Source of the DNA: JBAXTE01 sp964653595
Lineage (GTDB): Bacteria > Bacteroidota > Bacteroidia > Bacteroidales > WCHB1-69
DNA: 23,431 nucleotides
NCBI GenBank assembly: GCA_964653595.1
Contig: CAZZHH010000049.1
Location: 1-23,431 of the forward strand
Reading direction: 5' to 3'
The translations under genes were made by a program, and so were the position numbers. The notes beneath the pieces are model-generated. The model was not told where the DNA came from and made no database searches. It saw only the letters and a list, made by a program, of their open reading frames with translations. Shown here one piece after another: positions 1-8,269 of the stretch. The stretch's first letter is position 1. Each line of letters opens with the position of its first letter.

Positions 1-38
1 AGAGATAGGAGACTCAATCTCCTTCTCTTAATTTTTTA
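1..38 (+). terminator. Intrinsic terminator of an upstream gene outside the window
   Basis: A hairpin forms from AGAGA (1-5), a bulged T6 and AGGAGA (7-12), with loop CTCAA (13-17), pairing with TCTCCT (18-23) and TCTCT (24-28). It is followed by TAATTTTTT. The stem is 11 bp and stands out in AT-rich surroundings. The T-run lies on the plus-strand side, so it should end a plus-strand transcript entering from the left. No part of that gene is visible. Confidence 0.65.
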
Positions 39-138
39 TCGGACAACAATGATTAAAAAAAACAAAAATGAGCTAAAACAAAAATTCACAATCACAAATT
101 CTAGCGAAAATAAAAAAAAGAGACAAAAAACATTTTTT

Positions 139-172
139 TTTGCTGAAAATTAAAAAAAACATCATATCTTTG
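139..172 (+). promoter_or_regulatory. Bacteroidota-type promoter for the HU operon
   Basis: TATCTTTG at 165-172 matches the Bacteroidota -7 consensus TAnnTTTG exactly. TTTG at 139-142 can serve as the -33 element, with a 22-nt spacer (the usual spacing is about 19-21). Transcription would start near 180, leaving a leader of about 60 nt before the HU start at 240. Confidence 0.6.
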
Positions 173-239
173 CAACCCTTAAAGATGATAATCAAAGAAT
201 TGCAAAAATAAACTGAATAACAAAAACAAATAAAGAGCT

Positions 240-524
240 ATGACAAAAGCAGAACTTGTTGCCGAAGTATCGAGCAAAACGGGAATCGAAAAAGTTGCAG
301 TACAAACTACTGTAGAAGCGTTTATGACTTCAATCAAAAACGCAGTGGGTAAAGGCGACAGCGTGTATTTAAGAGGATTTGGTAGTTTTACTATTAAAAG
401 AAGAGCTGAAAAAACTGGTAGAAATATTTCAAAAAACACAACCATTATTATTCCAGCTCACAACATTCCAGCATTTAAGCCTTCGAAAACTTTTGTGAAT
501 GCAGTTAAAACAAAAGTAAAGTAA
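240..524 (+). CDS. hup: HU/IHF-family DNA-binding protein
   Basis: Small nucleoid-associated protein that bends and compacts DNA as a dimer. The 94-residue length is normal for HU. The N-terminal half (about 1-40) is the helical dimerisation part. GFGSF (46-50) is the conserved turn into the beta saddle. Residues 52-80 form the basic arm, and HNIPAFKPSK (74-83) contains the conserved tip proline that intercalates into DNA. The start at 240 aligns with the conserved N-terminal MTKAEL of the family. A good -7 box lies about 70 nt upstream, and a 29-residue ribosomal-type gene follows 32 nt downstream, probably in the same transcript ending at the 666-710 terminator. Family membership is clear. 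Whether it is the major HU or one of several paralogues cannot be told from this window. Confidence 0.95.
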   Translation: MTKAELVAEVSSKTGIEKVAVQTTVEAFMTSIKNAVGKGDSVYLRGFGSFTIKRRAEKTGRNISKNTTIIIPAHNIPAFKPSKTFVNAVKTKVK

Positions 525-556
525 TTTAGTATCACACATTTTAAATTTTTAGAATC

Positions 557-646
557 ATGCCAAGCGGAAAGAAACGTAAAAGACATAAAATGTCTACCCA
601 TAAGAGAAAAAAACGTCTAAGAAAAAACAGACACAAAAAGAAATAA
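557..646 (+). CDS. 29-residue AURKAIP1/COX24-domain (mS38-like) small ribosomal protein
   Basis: The frame encodes 29 residues beginning MPSGKKRKRHKMSTHKRKKR and ending in HKKK. More than half of the residues are Lys or Arg. This matches the short Bacteroidota proteins annotated with the AURKAIP1/COX24 C-terminal domain. The mitochondrial relative is the small-subunit ribosomal protein mS38, and mycobacterial bS22 is comparable. The inferred role is binding 16S rRNA in the small ribosomal subunit. The gene sits 32 nt after HU and ends 19 nt before a strong terminator, so the two are probably one transcript. It has no catalytic motif. At this size it is easily missed by gene callers. Recognition rests on the characteristic PSGKKRKRHK and KRKKRLRKN strings. 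Confidence 0.88.
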   Translation: MPSGKKRKRHKMSTHKRKKRLRKNRHKKK

Positions 647-665
647 TCTTATATTACTGACTAAT

Positions 666-710
666 AACAAATTACATAATAGACGTTTCTGTTATGTAAT
701 TTGTTTTTTA
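666..710 (+). terminator. Intrinsic terminator of the HU / small ribosomal protein operon
   Basis: A perfect 14-bp inverted repeat joins 666-679 and 692-705 around a 12-nt loop (680-691), and a short T-run reaches 709. It lies 20 nt after the small-protein stop codon. The stem is A/T-rich but long and mismatch-free. The dyad may also work in the opposite direction. Confidence 0.8.
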
Positions 711-743
711 GAGAACATTGTAATAGATCTAAAAAAATAAACC

Positions 744-769
744 GAATGATATACAATCATTCATTTTTT
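744..769 (+). terminator. Second hairpin with T-run, upstream of rng
   Basis: GAATGAT (744-750) pairs with ATCATTC (756-762) across a 5-nt loop and is followed by ATTTTTT (763-769). It has intrinsic-terminator shape. It lies 34 nt after the first terminator and 84 nt before the rng start. It could be a back-up terminator for the HU operon or, if rng transcription starts upstream, an attenuator-like element in the rng leader. The rest of 710-852 shows no convincing promoter or ORF. Confidence 0.5.
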
Positions 770-852
770 ATGAATTTCATTAACGATTAAAAATTGTTGA
801 AAAAACATAAAGGGAATTCATAAAATTCTTCTAAAGAAACTCAAACGAACCT

Positions 853-2415
853 ATGTCAGACGAAATAAACAGAGAACTTATCATTAGCAAAGGGGATAAC
901 GATATTCAAATAGCGTTGTTGGAAAACAAACAGCTTGTTGAAATTAACCGTGATGCATCCAATCGAAACCACATGGTTGGCGATGTTTATTTAGGCAAGG
1001 TAAAACGGATTATGCCCGGATTAAATGCAGCATTTGTGGATGTTGGATATGAAAAAGATGCATTTTTACACTATTTAGATTTAGGTCCACAGATCAAATC
1101 AATCAACAATTTTGTAAAACAAACAGTAGGAGTATCAAACCCAAAAAAGAACATTCAAGACTTCGAACTAGATGAGGATATTGAAAAAACAGGGAAAATC
1201 TCCGAAGTTCTAACATCTGGTCAACACATTTTAGTTCAAGTTGCTAAAGAACCCATTTCAACGAAGGGGCCAAGAATCTCTTCCGAAATTTCTTTTGCAG
1301 GAAGATACTTAGTATTGGTACCTTTCTCTGATAAAATTTCAATTTCTCAAAAAATCAAAAGCTTAGAAGAGCGAACTCGTCTGAAAAGATTGCTTCAAAG
1401 CATTCGACCAAAAAATTTTGGTGTAATCATCAGAACCGTAGCTGAAAATAAAAAAGTAGCTGAACTTGATGCTGATTTAAATCAGCTTGTTAAACGATGG
1501 GAATTAGCAGTTTCAAAATTACCCACAGCTGTTTCGCCACAAAAAATCATTAGTGAATTAGACCGAGCCTCAGCTATCCTCAGAGATTTGCTCAACGAGT
1601 CTTTTAATGCCATATACGTAGAAGACCAAACCATTTACGATGACATTAGGAGCTATATCATGAGCATTGCAAGCTCTAAAGTAGATATTGTAAAACTATA
1701 CAAAGGCAACGAGCCAATATTCGATTATTATGGCATAGACAAACAGATAAAAGCCTCATTTGGAAAAGTTGTCACCATTAAAAGTGGGGTTTACCTTATT
1801 ATCGAACACACCGAAGCCTTACACGTTATTGACGTAAACAGCGGTCATCGCTCTAATAATTCTTCGAATCAAGAGACAAATGCACTAGAAGTTAATCTAG
1901 AAGCTGCCTCCGAAATTGCTCGTCAATTAAGACTTAGAGATATGGGGGGCATTATTGTAGTTGATTTTATTGATTTACATGAAGGGACAAACAGAAGACT
2001 TTTATACAACAAGTTAAAAGAAGAGATGGATAAAGATCGTGCAAAGCACACGATTCTTCCACCAAGCAAATTTGGTTTAGTTCAAATTACTCGTCAGAGA
2101 GTTCGCCCAGAAATGACCATCGAAGTGTTAGAAAAGTGTCCTTGCTGTGAGGGTACAGGAAAGATTAAACCAAGTGTCTTGCTAATTGATGAAATCGAGA
2201 ATCATTTATCATACTTACTTCGAGAACAAAACGAAAAAAAAGTAACCCTAATCGTTCATCCCTATCTATATTCACATTTAACAAAAGGGTTAGTTTCACT
2301 AAGAGTAAAATGGATCTTCAGATTCAAAAAAATGATCTTTGTTAAGAAAAGTACTGCGCACCATATGATGGAGTATACATTTCTGAACAGTGCCAATGAT
2401 GAAATAACGCTTTAA
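853..2415 (+). CDS. rng: Ribonuclease E/G family endoribonuclease (RNase G type)
   Basis: Single-strand-specific endoribonuclease for rRNA maturation and mRNA decay. At 520 residues it is RNase G-sized and lacks the long C-terminal scaffold of enterobacterial RNase E. An S1-like RNA-binding region begins at GDVYLGKVKRIMPGLNAAFV (about 43-62), interrupted by an insertion around 80-115 before the strand continues. The Mg2+-binding catalytic aspartates are visible as D327 in VIDVNSG and D371 in VVDFIDL. A Zn-link CPCCEGTGK starts at C429 and is the dimer-bridging motif of the family. The C-terminal 80 residues form the small domain. The start at 853 gives the usual short N-terminus before ELIIS. 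recX follows after 14 nt and prfB overlaps recX, so rng heads a three-gene operon. A hairpin with a T-run lies in its leader region. Confidence 0.95.
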   Translation: MSDEINRELIISKGDNDIQIALLENKQLVEINRDASNRNHMVGDVYLGKVKRIMPGLNAAFVDVGYEKDAFLHYLDLGPQIKSINNFVKQTVGVSNPKKNIQDFELDEDIEKTGKISEVLTSGQHILVQVAKEPISTKGPRISSEISFAGRYLVLVPFSDKISISQKIKSLEERTRLKRLLQSIRPKNFGVIIRTVAENKKVAELDADLNQLVKRWELAVSKLPTAVSPQKIISELDRASAILRDLLNESFNAIYVEDQTIYDDIRSYIMSIASSKVDIVKLYKGNEPIFDYYGIDKQIKASFGKVVTIKSGVYLIIEHTEALHVIDVNSGHRSNNSSNQETNALEVNLEAASEIARQLRLRDMGGIIVVDFIDLHEGTNRRLLYNKLKEEMDKDRAKHTILPPSKFGLVQITRQRVRPEMTIEVLEKCPCCEGTGKIKPSVLLIDEIENHLSYLLREQNEKKVTLIVHPYLYSHLTKGLVSLRVKWIFRFKKMIFVKKSTAHHMMEYTFLNSANDEITL

Positions 2416-2429
2416 ACAATCCTGACTAA

Positions 2430-2912
2430 ATGCAGGTAAAAAAAACAATCATCTCTTCTCATCAAGCTCTTGAGAAATCAAGGAAATATTGTGCTTACAG
2501 CGAAAGGTCTCATTTCGATGTGCGTTGCAAACTTAAACAATGGAGTATTAATGAAACTGAAATTGAATCTATCATTTCAACGCTTATAGAAGAAGGATTT
2601 TTGAATGAAAGTCGTTACGCTCAACAATTTGTTCAAGGAAAAATCAGAATAAACCATTGGGGGAAAAACAAAATTAAGCATGCACTTAGAACACATCACA
2701 TCAGTGGGCCATCCATAAAAGGAGCATTTGATAAAATTGACATGAACGAGTATATCGAAATCATGATAAAAGAGGGCATCAAAAAGGCAAAAGCAACAAA
2801 AGGTAATGAATCCGAAAAACAATATAAAACCATACATTTTTTAGTTTCAAAAGGTTTTGAAGCGGAATTAATTAAAGATTTTTTAGATAATATTTTTAAA
2901 CCACAAGAATAA
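2430..2912 (+). CDS. recX: RecX regulatory protein
   Basis: RecX modulates RecA filaments by binding in the filament groove and limiting RecA activity. The protein is 160 residues and built of helical repeats, as expected for RecX. Recognisable signatures are ALEKSRKYCAYSERS near the N-terminus, the GFLNESRYAQQFVQGKIR stretch (about 56-73), the WGKNKIKHAL segment, and a final helix around KTIHFLVSKGFEAELIKDFL. It starts 14 nt after rng, and its stop codon overlaps the prfB start (TAATG, 2910-2914), which suggests translational coupling. recA is not in the window. The placement between an RNase and a release-factor gene is a lineage operon arrangement that does not itself inform function. Confidence 0.88.
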   Translation: MQVKKTIISSHQALEKSRKYCAYSERSHFDVRCKLKQWSINETEIESIISTLIEEGFLNESRYAQQFVQGKIRINHWGKNKIKHALRTHHISGPSIKGAFDKIDMNEYIEIMIKEGIKKAKATKGNESEKQYKTIHFLVSKGFEAELIKDFLDNIFKPQE

Positions 2913-3995
2913 TGACAACAGCAGAACTGATAAAAGACCTACAGCAAAGGGTAGAGACCTTAAGGAGGTGTCTTTGACATTGATAAAAAAGAACACGAAA
3001 TTTATCTATTAGAAGAAAAAAGTCACAATCCTTCATTTTGGGACAATCCAAAAGAAGCTGAAAAAATTCTTAAACAGGTTAGCATCCTAAAGAGTTGGAC
3101 CTCTGCATATAAAAAAGCAGAAACCTCTTTGGCGGATTTGTCGGTATTATGGGATTATTATTTGGCAAAAGAAATTGATGAAGATGAGTTGGAAGATGCT
3201 TCATCCATAGCTATCAAAGAGATTTCTGACCTCGAATTTAAAAACATGCTTGGAGAAGAGGAAGATCGATTGGGTGCAATATTAACCATTAATGCCGGAG
3301 CGGGTGGCACTGAAAGTCAAGATTGGGCAGAAATGCTCATCAGAATGTATATGCGATGGGCCGAAAAAAACAACTACAAAATAACTCTCGTCGATCAACA
3401 AGATGGGGACGTTGCTGGTATTAAGTCATCTACCATCGAGCTTACCGGAGATTTTGCATATGGATATCTAAAAGGAGAATCGGGAGTGCACAGATTAGTG
3501 AGACTCTCTCCTTTTGATGCTGCAAACAAGCGTCATACTTCTTTTGCTTCTGTGTATGTTTACCCCGTAATTGATGATAATATTGACATCGTTATCAATC
3601 CTGCAGATATAAGTTGGGATACGTTTCGATCGAGTGGTCCTGGCGGACAAAATGTCAACAAAGTAGAAACTGCAGTGAGACTTCATCATGCCCCAAGTGG
3701 TATTGTAATTGAGTGCCAAGAAACTCGCTCACAGCTACAAAACAGAGAGAAGGCCATTTTAATGTTAAAATCTCGTCTCTACGAAGCAGAGTTGAAAATT
3801 AAAAAAGAAAAAATTGCCGACATAGAAAGTTCTAAAAAGAAAATTGAATGGGGTTCCCAAATTAGAAACTACGTTCTTCATCCATACAAACTTGTAAAAG
3901 ATGTTCGCACAGGATTAGAATCATCGAACCCAAACGCAGTTCTTGACGGAGAAATTGATGATTTTATCAAAGCATTTTTAATGGAACAACAGTGA
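2912..3995 (+). CDS. prfB: Peptide chain release factor 2, expressed through a +1 frameshift
   Basis: RF2 recognises UGA and UAA stop codons and triggers peptidyl-tRNA hydrolysis. Translation starts at ATG 2912, which overlaps the recX stop. Frame 1 encodes 21 residues (MTTAELIKDLQQRVETLRRC then L) and meets TGA at 2975-2977. Skipping T2975 and continuing from GAC at 2976 opens the remaining 339 codons, giving about 360 residues, close to the usual 365. The join keeps family sequence on both sides (FDIDKKEHEI in most RF2; here LDIDKKEHEI). S199-P200-F201 is the RF2-type tripeptide anticodon, followed by DAANKRHTSF. G244-G245-Q246 in SGPGGQNVNKVE is the catalytic loop. The TTG at 3129 should not be taken as the start: it would remove the N-terminal domain. 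The gene ends 10 nt from the convergent ABC gene. Confidence 0.95.
2962..2978 (+). promoter_or_regulatory. prfB: prfB programmed +1 frameshift signal
   Basis: AAGGAGGTG (2962-2970) precedes the slippery CTT TGA C (2972-2978). The nine bases are complementary to the usual 16S rRNA 3' end CACCUCCUU. The AGGAGG core is followed by TGT (3 nt) and then CTT, the spacing used by RF2 frameshift sites. Low RF2 makes the ribosome pause at UGA and slip +1, restoring RF2 synthesis. This is classical RF2 autoregulation. Most annotated sites carry a shorter AGGGGG-type element, so the match here is unusually complete. Confidence 0.95.
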
Positions 3996-4005
3996 TCTAT
4001 TTTTT

Positions 4006-5736
4006 TTAAAATGACGGAATAGAGTCTATCAAATTCCTTGTATAATCACTAGTTGGATGAGCATAAACATCATCTGCATCCCCTATTTCTTCAATTTTTC
4101 CATCTTTCATCACAACAATCCTATCCGACATAAAACGGACCACAGAAAGGTCGTGTGAGATAAAAATATAGGTAAATCCAAATTCTAACTTAAGCTCATT
4201 CAATAGATTCAACACTTGAGCCTGAACCGACACATCCAGAGCCGAAACCGACTCATCACAAACAATCAGTTCGGGAGATAAAGCTAACGCTCTTGCAATG
4301 CATATCCGTTGACGTTGCCCACCAGAAAATTCATGAGGATAACGTGAAAAGCTCTCTTCTGAGAGACCAACTCTATTGAGCAAATACATCACCTTATTTA
4401 GGCGATCCGTATCATTTTTTTCTAGTTTATAAACACGCATCGGTTCCAGAATTGCTTCCCCAACAGTGATGCGTGGATTCAGCGATGAATATGGATCTTG
4501 AAAAATAATTTGAATCTCCTTTCTAATCAAATTCATCTCTTTGGAACTCAATTTTGCCAAATCTTTCCCCTTATAAAATACATTTCCACTAGTAGGGTTT
4601 ACCAACTGCAAAAGAGTCCTTCCCAAAGTGGTCTTGCCACAACCCGATTCACCAACCAGACCAACAGTCTCCCCTTTATAAACATCGAAACTAACCTGAT
4701 CAACTGCTTTTAAAATTTTAGGACTTGAAAACCACTTTGAACCAGGCAGAGTGTAATGTTTTTCTAAATTAGTAATTTTCAAGATTGGCTCTGATTGGTA
4801 CAATTTTATAAGCCGAGTTTCTCTTTCCTCACTCGAAATAGATGGATGATTGATTAGAATGTCCGTATCTAAATCGTGGTGATTCAGAAACTCAGAGACA
4901 GTAGGCAAAGTATTGTATCGAACATTTAAAGGAGGCCTACAGTAAAGAAGTCCCTTTGTGTAGGGATGTTTTGGATTTTTAAAAATTTCTCTCGTCTCCC
5001 CTTTTTCCACTACCTTTCCTTTATACATAACCATTACCTCGTCGGCAATTTCGGAAACAACAGCCAAATCGTGGGTGATAAAAAGAACACTCATCCCATA
5101 CTTTTCGCACAATGATTTTATCAATGCCAACACTCCTTTTTGAACAGTAACATCAAGAGCTGTAGTAGGTTCATCGGCAATTAAGATATCTGGTTTACAG
5201 GCAATAGCCATGGCAATCATTACCCGCTGTTTTTGCCCCCCAGAAATTTCGTGAGGATAACATTGAAATATCTTTTCAGGGCGAGGCAACATAACCTCAT
5301 CAAACAAGCCAATAACCAATTCTTTCGCCTCTTTATAGCTTATTTTTTGATGATTCTGGATAGCTTCCATAACCTGTTTTCCGCACCTCATGGAGGGATT
5401 TAAAGAGGTCATAGGTTCTTGGAAAATCATCGCTATGCGATTGCCTCTATACGATCGTAGCTCTCTTGAACTAAGAGAGAGTAAATCAATCCATTGATCC
5501 TCGTTTTTAAATAATATTTTCCCAGAAGAAATTTCAGATTGCTTCTCCGATAACAATCCCAGAATAGACATAGCAGTAACCGACTTACCCGAACCGGATT
5601 CTCCAACAATTCCCAACACTTGGTTTCTCTTTAGCATAAAGGAGATATCTTCAACAGCTCTTGTTTTTCTACCTTTGTTAGAGAAATCTACAGTTAAATT
5701 TTGAATATCTAAAATGTAATCGTGGTTTGGATCCAA
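4006..5736 (-). CDS. Tandem-NBD ABC ATPase of the oligo/dipeptide transporter family
   Basis: ATP-hydrolysing component of a peptide/nickel-type (Opp/Dpp) ABC importer with two nucleotide-binding domains in one chain, similar in layout to YejF. NBD1 has Walker A GESGSGKS (45-52), signature SGGQKQR (165-171), Walker B ILIADEP with D188-E189, and switch THD (221-223). NBD2 has Walker A GESGCGKTT (362-370), signature SGGQRQR (471-477), Walker B IVCDES with D494-E495, and a switch SHD. The KNPKHPYTKGLL segment (253-264) is the C-terminal signature of Opp/Dpp ATPases. All catalytic residues are present, so both sites should hydrolyse ATP. It starts 5 nt after the TPR-protein stop, so it is probably transcribed with that gene. 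No permease or substrate-binding protein lies nearby, so the cognate transporter must be elsewhere and the substrate is unknown. Confidence 0.93.
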   Translation of the reverse strand: MDPNHDYILDIQNLTVDFSNKGRKTRAVEDISFMLKRNQVLGIVGESGSGKSVTAMSILGLLSEKQSEISSGKILFKNEDQWIDLLSLSSRELRSYRGNRIAMIFQEPMTSLNPSMRCGKQVMEAIQNHQKISYKEAKELVIGLFDEVMLPRPEKIFQCYPHEISGGQKQRVMIAMAIACKPDILIADEPTTALDVTVQKGVLALIKSLCEKYGMSVLFITHDLAVVSEIADEVMVMYKGKVVEKGETREIFKNPKHPYTKGLLYCRPPLNVRYNTLPTVSEFLNHHDLDTDILINHPSISSEERETRLIKLYQSEPILKITNLEKHYTLPGSKWFSSPKILKAVDQVSFDVYKGETVGLVGESGCGKTTLGRTLLQLVNPTSGNVFYKGKDLAKLSSKEMNLIRKEIQIIFQDPYSSLNPRITVGEAILEPMRVYKLEKNDTDRLNKVMYLLNRVGLSEESFSRYPHEFSGGQRQRICIARALALSPELIVCDESVSALDVSVQAQVLNLLNELKLEFGFTYIFISHDLSVVRFMSDRIVVMKDGKIEEIGDADDVYAHPTSDYTRNLIDSIPSF

Positions 5737-5741
5737 TGTTT

Positions 5742-8099
5742 CTATTTTTTAAACGATTTAATCTGTTTTTGGTACTGTTTGACAAAATACTTATACCATT
5801 TATCTCCTTTTGAATATTCCAATACTTTCACTTTAGCATTTAAAGACATGTTTGCTTTATAATCAGCGATTGCAAAGCCGTTGGCTACTAGTTTTTGAAT
5901 ATTTTTAGTTTTTGACCTACTTACTTTGCTTTGTCTTAGAGATTCTAACAAGGTATATGAAGCATTAAAATCACTTTTATTTGCCATATAAGATGCGCCC
6001 CATAAAATATAATCTGGCCCATATTGAAGTATAAATTGAGTCAACGATAGATGGTTCAAAGATGGATATTCATACAATCCGTTTTGAGTATAAAAACTCA
6101 CTAATGCATTATATGTACTTGTTGCTTTAGAAAAATCTTTATTGTCAACAAACCGTTTCGCCGCCATCAAATCTTGTTGGTACTTTGCTGGATTTTGAGT
6201 ATAAGCAACACCCTTAACAGCTGATTCAACACTCAACTGACAGTCTGGATTTTTTGCAGAAACAGTTTTTGCTTTTTCAAAAAAAGCGAGAGCATTGATA
6301 AAATCATTTTTGGCCATAAAATCGTTGCCGGAAGCAATTTCACGGTCGTATTCTGCTTGAGCATTCATGCATTGTTTGCTAAAAATGGATTGTTTTAATA
6401 GCTCCACTTGTTGGTTTAATTTCGCATGATCTTTTAAATTGTACTTTGCTTGATCAGAAATTATGGTCATAAGTTGCTCTCTCGCTTTAGCAAGATTATT
6501 CGTAATAACGAAATTTTGAGCTATTACAATATCCAATAACAGAACTTCTAGCTTAGCTTTACGAGTTAATTCTGATAGCTGTTTGTCTTTTTTTACGGGA
6601 TAATTCGACTCAATAGTGGAAGCAAGTTCAAAAGCAGTAAATGCATTTCGATAATCTTTAGAAGTTGAATAAGCTTTTCCTCTTTTTACCAACACCAAGT
6701 AATAATCCGCATTTACTTTTTGCATCATAGCAATCGCTTTCTCATTGGAAGTAACAAATTGAAAATTATCAGATTGATACTTAAGTGCTTTGTTTACATT
6801 GGCAATAGCATCCTCAAAATTGGATTCATTTAATAATTTTTGAGCGTCATTTAAATGAGCTTGGTATACTTTATTATGAATATCGTTTCTCAAAATAAAA
6901 ATGGAATCATGACAAGTGTAATTGATAATTTTCTTACAAAACAGTTCCAGCACATCCAGTTGAGAAAGAGCCGGTGAAAAAAGTTGCTGGGATACTTTTT
7001 GATTGACTTCCGAAATTTTGACTTTTTCAATCTCTTTAGCTAAACCCGTAGCTTGCAGGTATGTATTTTGATCGATAGGATTGATGGAAAAAAAGGAAGA
7101 TAGATAATCCATGGCATTGGTTGAGTTTTTATCTTGATATTCCATTAAAGACAGATAATATAATGTTTGCGGATATTGATTGTTCAACGAGAAGGATTGT
7201 CTGAAGTCGTTTCGAGCTTCATTTCTTTTATTTGAATTAAAAAATTGCAATCCACTATCGAAGTAATATCGATATAAATTTGCATACACATAATCCAAAT
7301 TCCTTTGTAAATCGTCTATTTTTTTATCAACATCTGCTAGTTTCGGATAGAGATTTATTGGATCGTATTGATGCACGTTTAATTCACCCCAAAATGGAGC
7401 ATTTTGGATTCTACTAATCCGAGCAATCATTTCTTCCAATTGGGTTTGAGACTTTTTTATTTGTCTAAAGTTTTCAGGATTTATCTCATTCAGTGCACGA
7501 TAACAGTTTGCAATTTCTATGTCTGAACCATAATATTGGTCAATGAGCGAACATTTAGCACGAAAACGATCGAACGCTACTGGCTTGAAAGTGAAATCTT
7601 TTGAAATAATTTGCAACTTGTATTCGCCATTTGTTAGGGTATCTGTATAATCAAATCGATGTTCACTATTTTTGTACCTAAAAGCTGTCTGATTGGCTGT
7701 AAATTTTTTTAACTCAGTTCCATTTTTTCTCTTTAAGGAGCATTCAAAACTATAATGAGAAGGGATTAACTCGTTAGAAACATCAAACCCTTTGTAAAAA
7801 AAATCTCCCGACAATCTTACATCTTCATAAGATACATAGAGCGTTAATTTGTTCGCATTTTTTGTAATCCACACGTGCTCTTCGATATTGAGGTGAACAC
7901 GAGTTTGCCTTACCGGTTTATTCATCGAACGAGCAATCACCTCAAGCATATCATTCACAATACGTTGACTCTGATCTGCGCTTTGGGTATAACTCAACTG
8001 ATAGGTGATTGAGTTAGTGTGATCGAAGACTACTGGGGTTTGACTAAATGCGCTCAATGATAATAAAATTACTAGAGCTAGGAAGATACGATGTTTCAT
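5742..8099 (-). CDS. Exported TPR-type protein of unknown function
   Basis: A 785-residue protein with an N-terminal signal peptide: Lys/Arg at 2-4, hydrophobic core FLALVILLSLSAF, likely cleavage near residue 19-20. It should therefore be periplasmic or outer-membrane associated. Residues about 20-180 look like a beta-rich N-terminal domain. From about 280 onward helix-pair repeats of tetratricopeptide type predominate, for example ALNEINPENF, YYFDSGLQFFNSNKRNEARN, DYRNAFTAFELASTIE and DFINALAFFEKAKTV. Several scattered Cys residues are present, and the C-terminus is basic (KQIKSFKK). No enzymatic motif is visible. TPR proteins of this kind in Bacteroidota are often protein-complex scaffolds, but no partner is evident except the co-directional ABC ATPase 5 nt downstream. 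The start at 8099 is supported by the signal peptide. No strong promoter box was found upstream on the minus strand. Confidence 0.75.
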   Translation of the reverse strand: MKHRIFLALVILLSLSAFSQTPVVFDHTNSITYQLSYTQSADQSQRIVNDMLEVIARSMNKPVRQTRVHLNIEEHVWITKNANKLTLYVSYEDVRLSGDFFYKGFDVSNELIPSHYSFECSLKRKNGTELKKFTANQTAFRYKNSEHRFDYTDTLTNGEYKLQIISKDFTFKPVAFDRFRAKCSLIDQYYGSDIEIANCYRALNEINPENFRQIKKSQTQLEEMIARISRIQNAPFWGELNVHQYDPINLYPKLADVDKKIDDLQRNLDYVYANLYRYYFDSGLQFFNSNKRNEARNDFRQSFSLNNQYPQTLYYLSLMEYQDKNSTNAMDYLSSFFSINPIDQNTYLQATGLAKEIEKVKISEVNQKVSQQLFSPALSQLDVLELFCKKIINYTCHDSIFILRNDIHNKVYQAHLNDAQKLLNESNFEDAIANVNKALKYQSDNFQFVTSNEKAIAMMQKVNADYYLVLVKRGKAYSTSKDYRNAFTAFELASTIESNYPVKKDKQLSELTRKAKLEVLLLDIVIAQNFVITNNLAKAREQLMTIISDQAKYNLKDHAKLNQQVELLKQSIFSKQCMNAQAEYDREIASGNDFMAKNDFINALAFFEKAKTVSAKNPDCQLSVESAVKGVAYTQNPAKYQQDLMAAKRFVDNKDFSKATSTYNALVSFYTQNGLYEYPSLNHLSLTQFILQYGPDYILWGASYMANKSDFNASYTLLESLRQSKVSRSKTKNIQKLVANGFAIADYKANMSLNAKVKVLEYSKGDKWYKYFVKQYQKQIKSFKK

Positions 8100-8167
8100 C
8101 TTGATAAAATATAAATGAATGAATGAACAATATTACGGAAAAAAGTGTAATTTCACAAATCAATGTA

Positions 8168-8175
8168 TAAATTTG
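8168..8175 (+). promoter_or_regulatory. Candidate -7 box for mntH
   Basis: TAAATTTG matches the TAnnTTTG -7 consensus and lies about 95 nt before the mntH start. No TTG is seen at the expected -33 distance, so support is partial. The leader after it is AT-rich, and I see no clear riboswitch or metal-regulator operator in it. Confidence 0.35.
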
Positions 8176-8269
8176 ACAAATCAGAAGATTTGAAATAGTT
8201 ATATTTATAAACCGATTTTTTTAATAAATGGGGGAAATAATTACAAGAACCATGCAACTTTTTTAGGAA

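Noticed and set aside
3129..3995. Shorter RF2 starting at TTG 3129
   Set aside because: Would drop the N-terminal domain; the +1 frameshift from 2912 restores a full-length protein.
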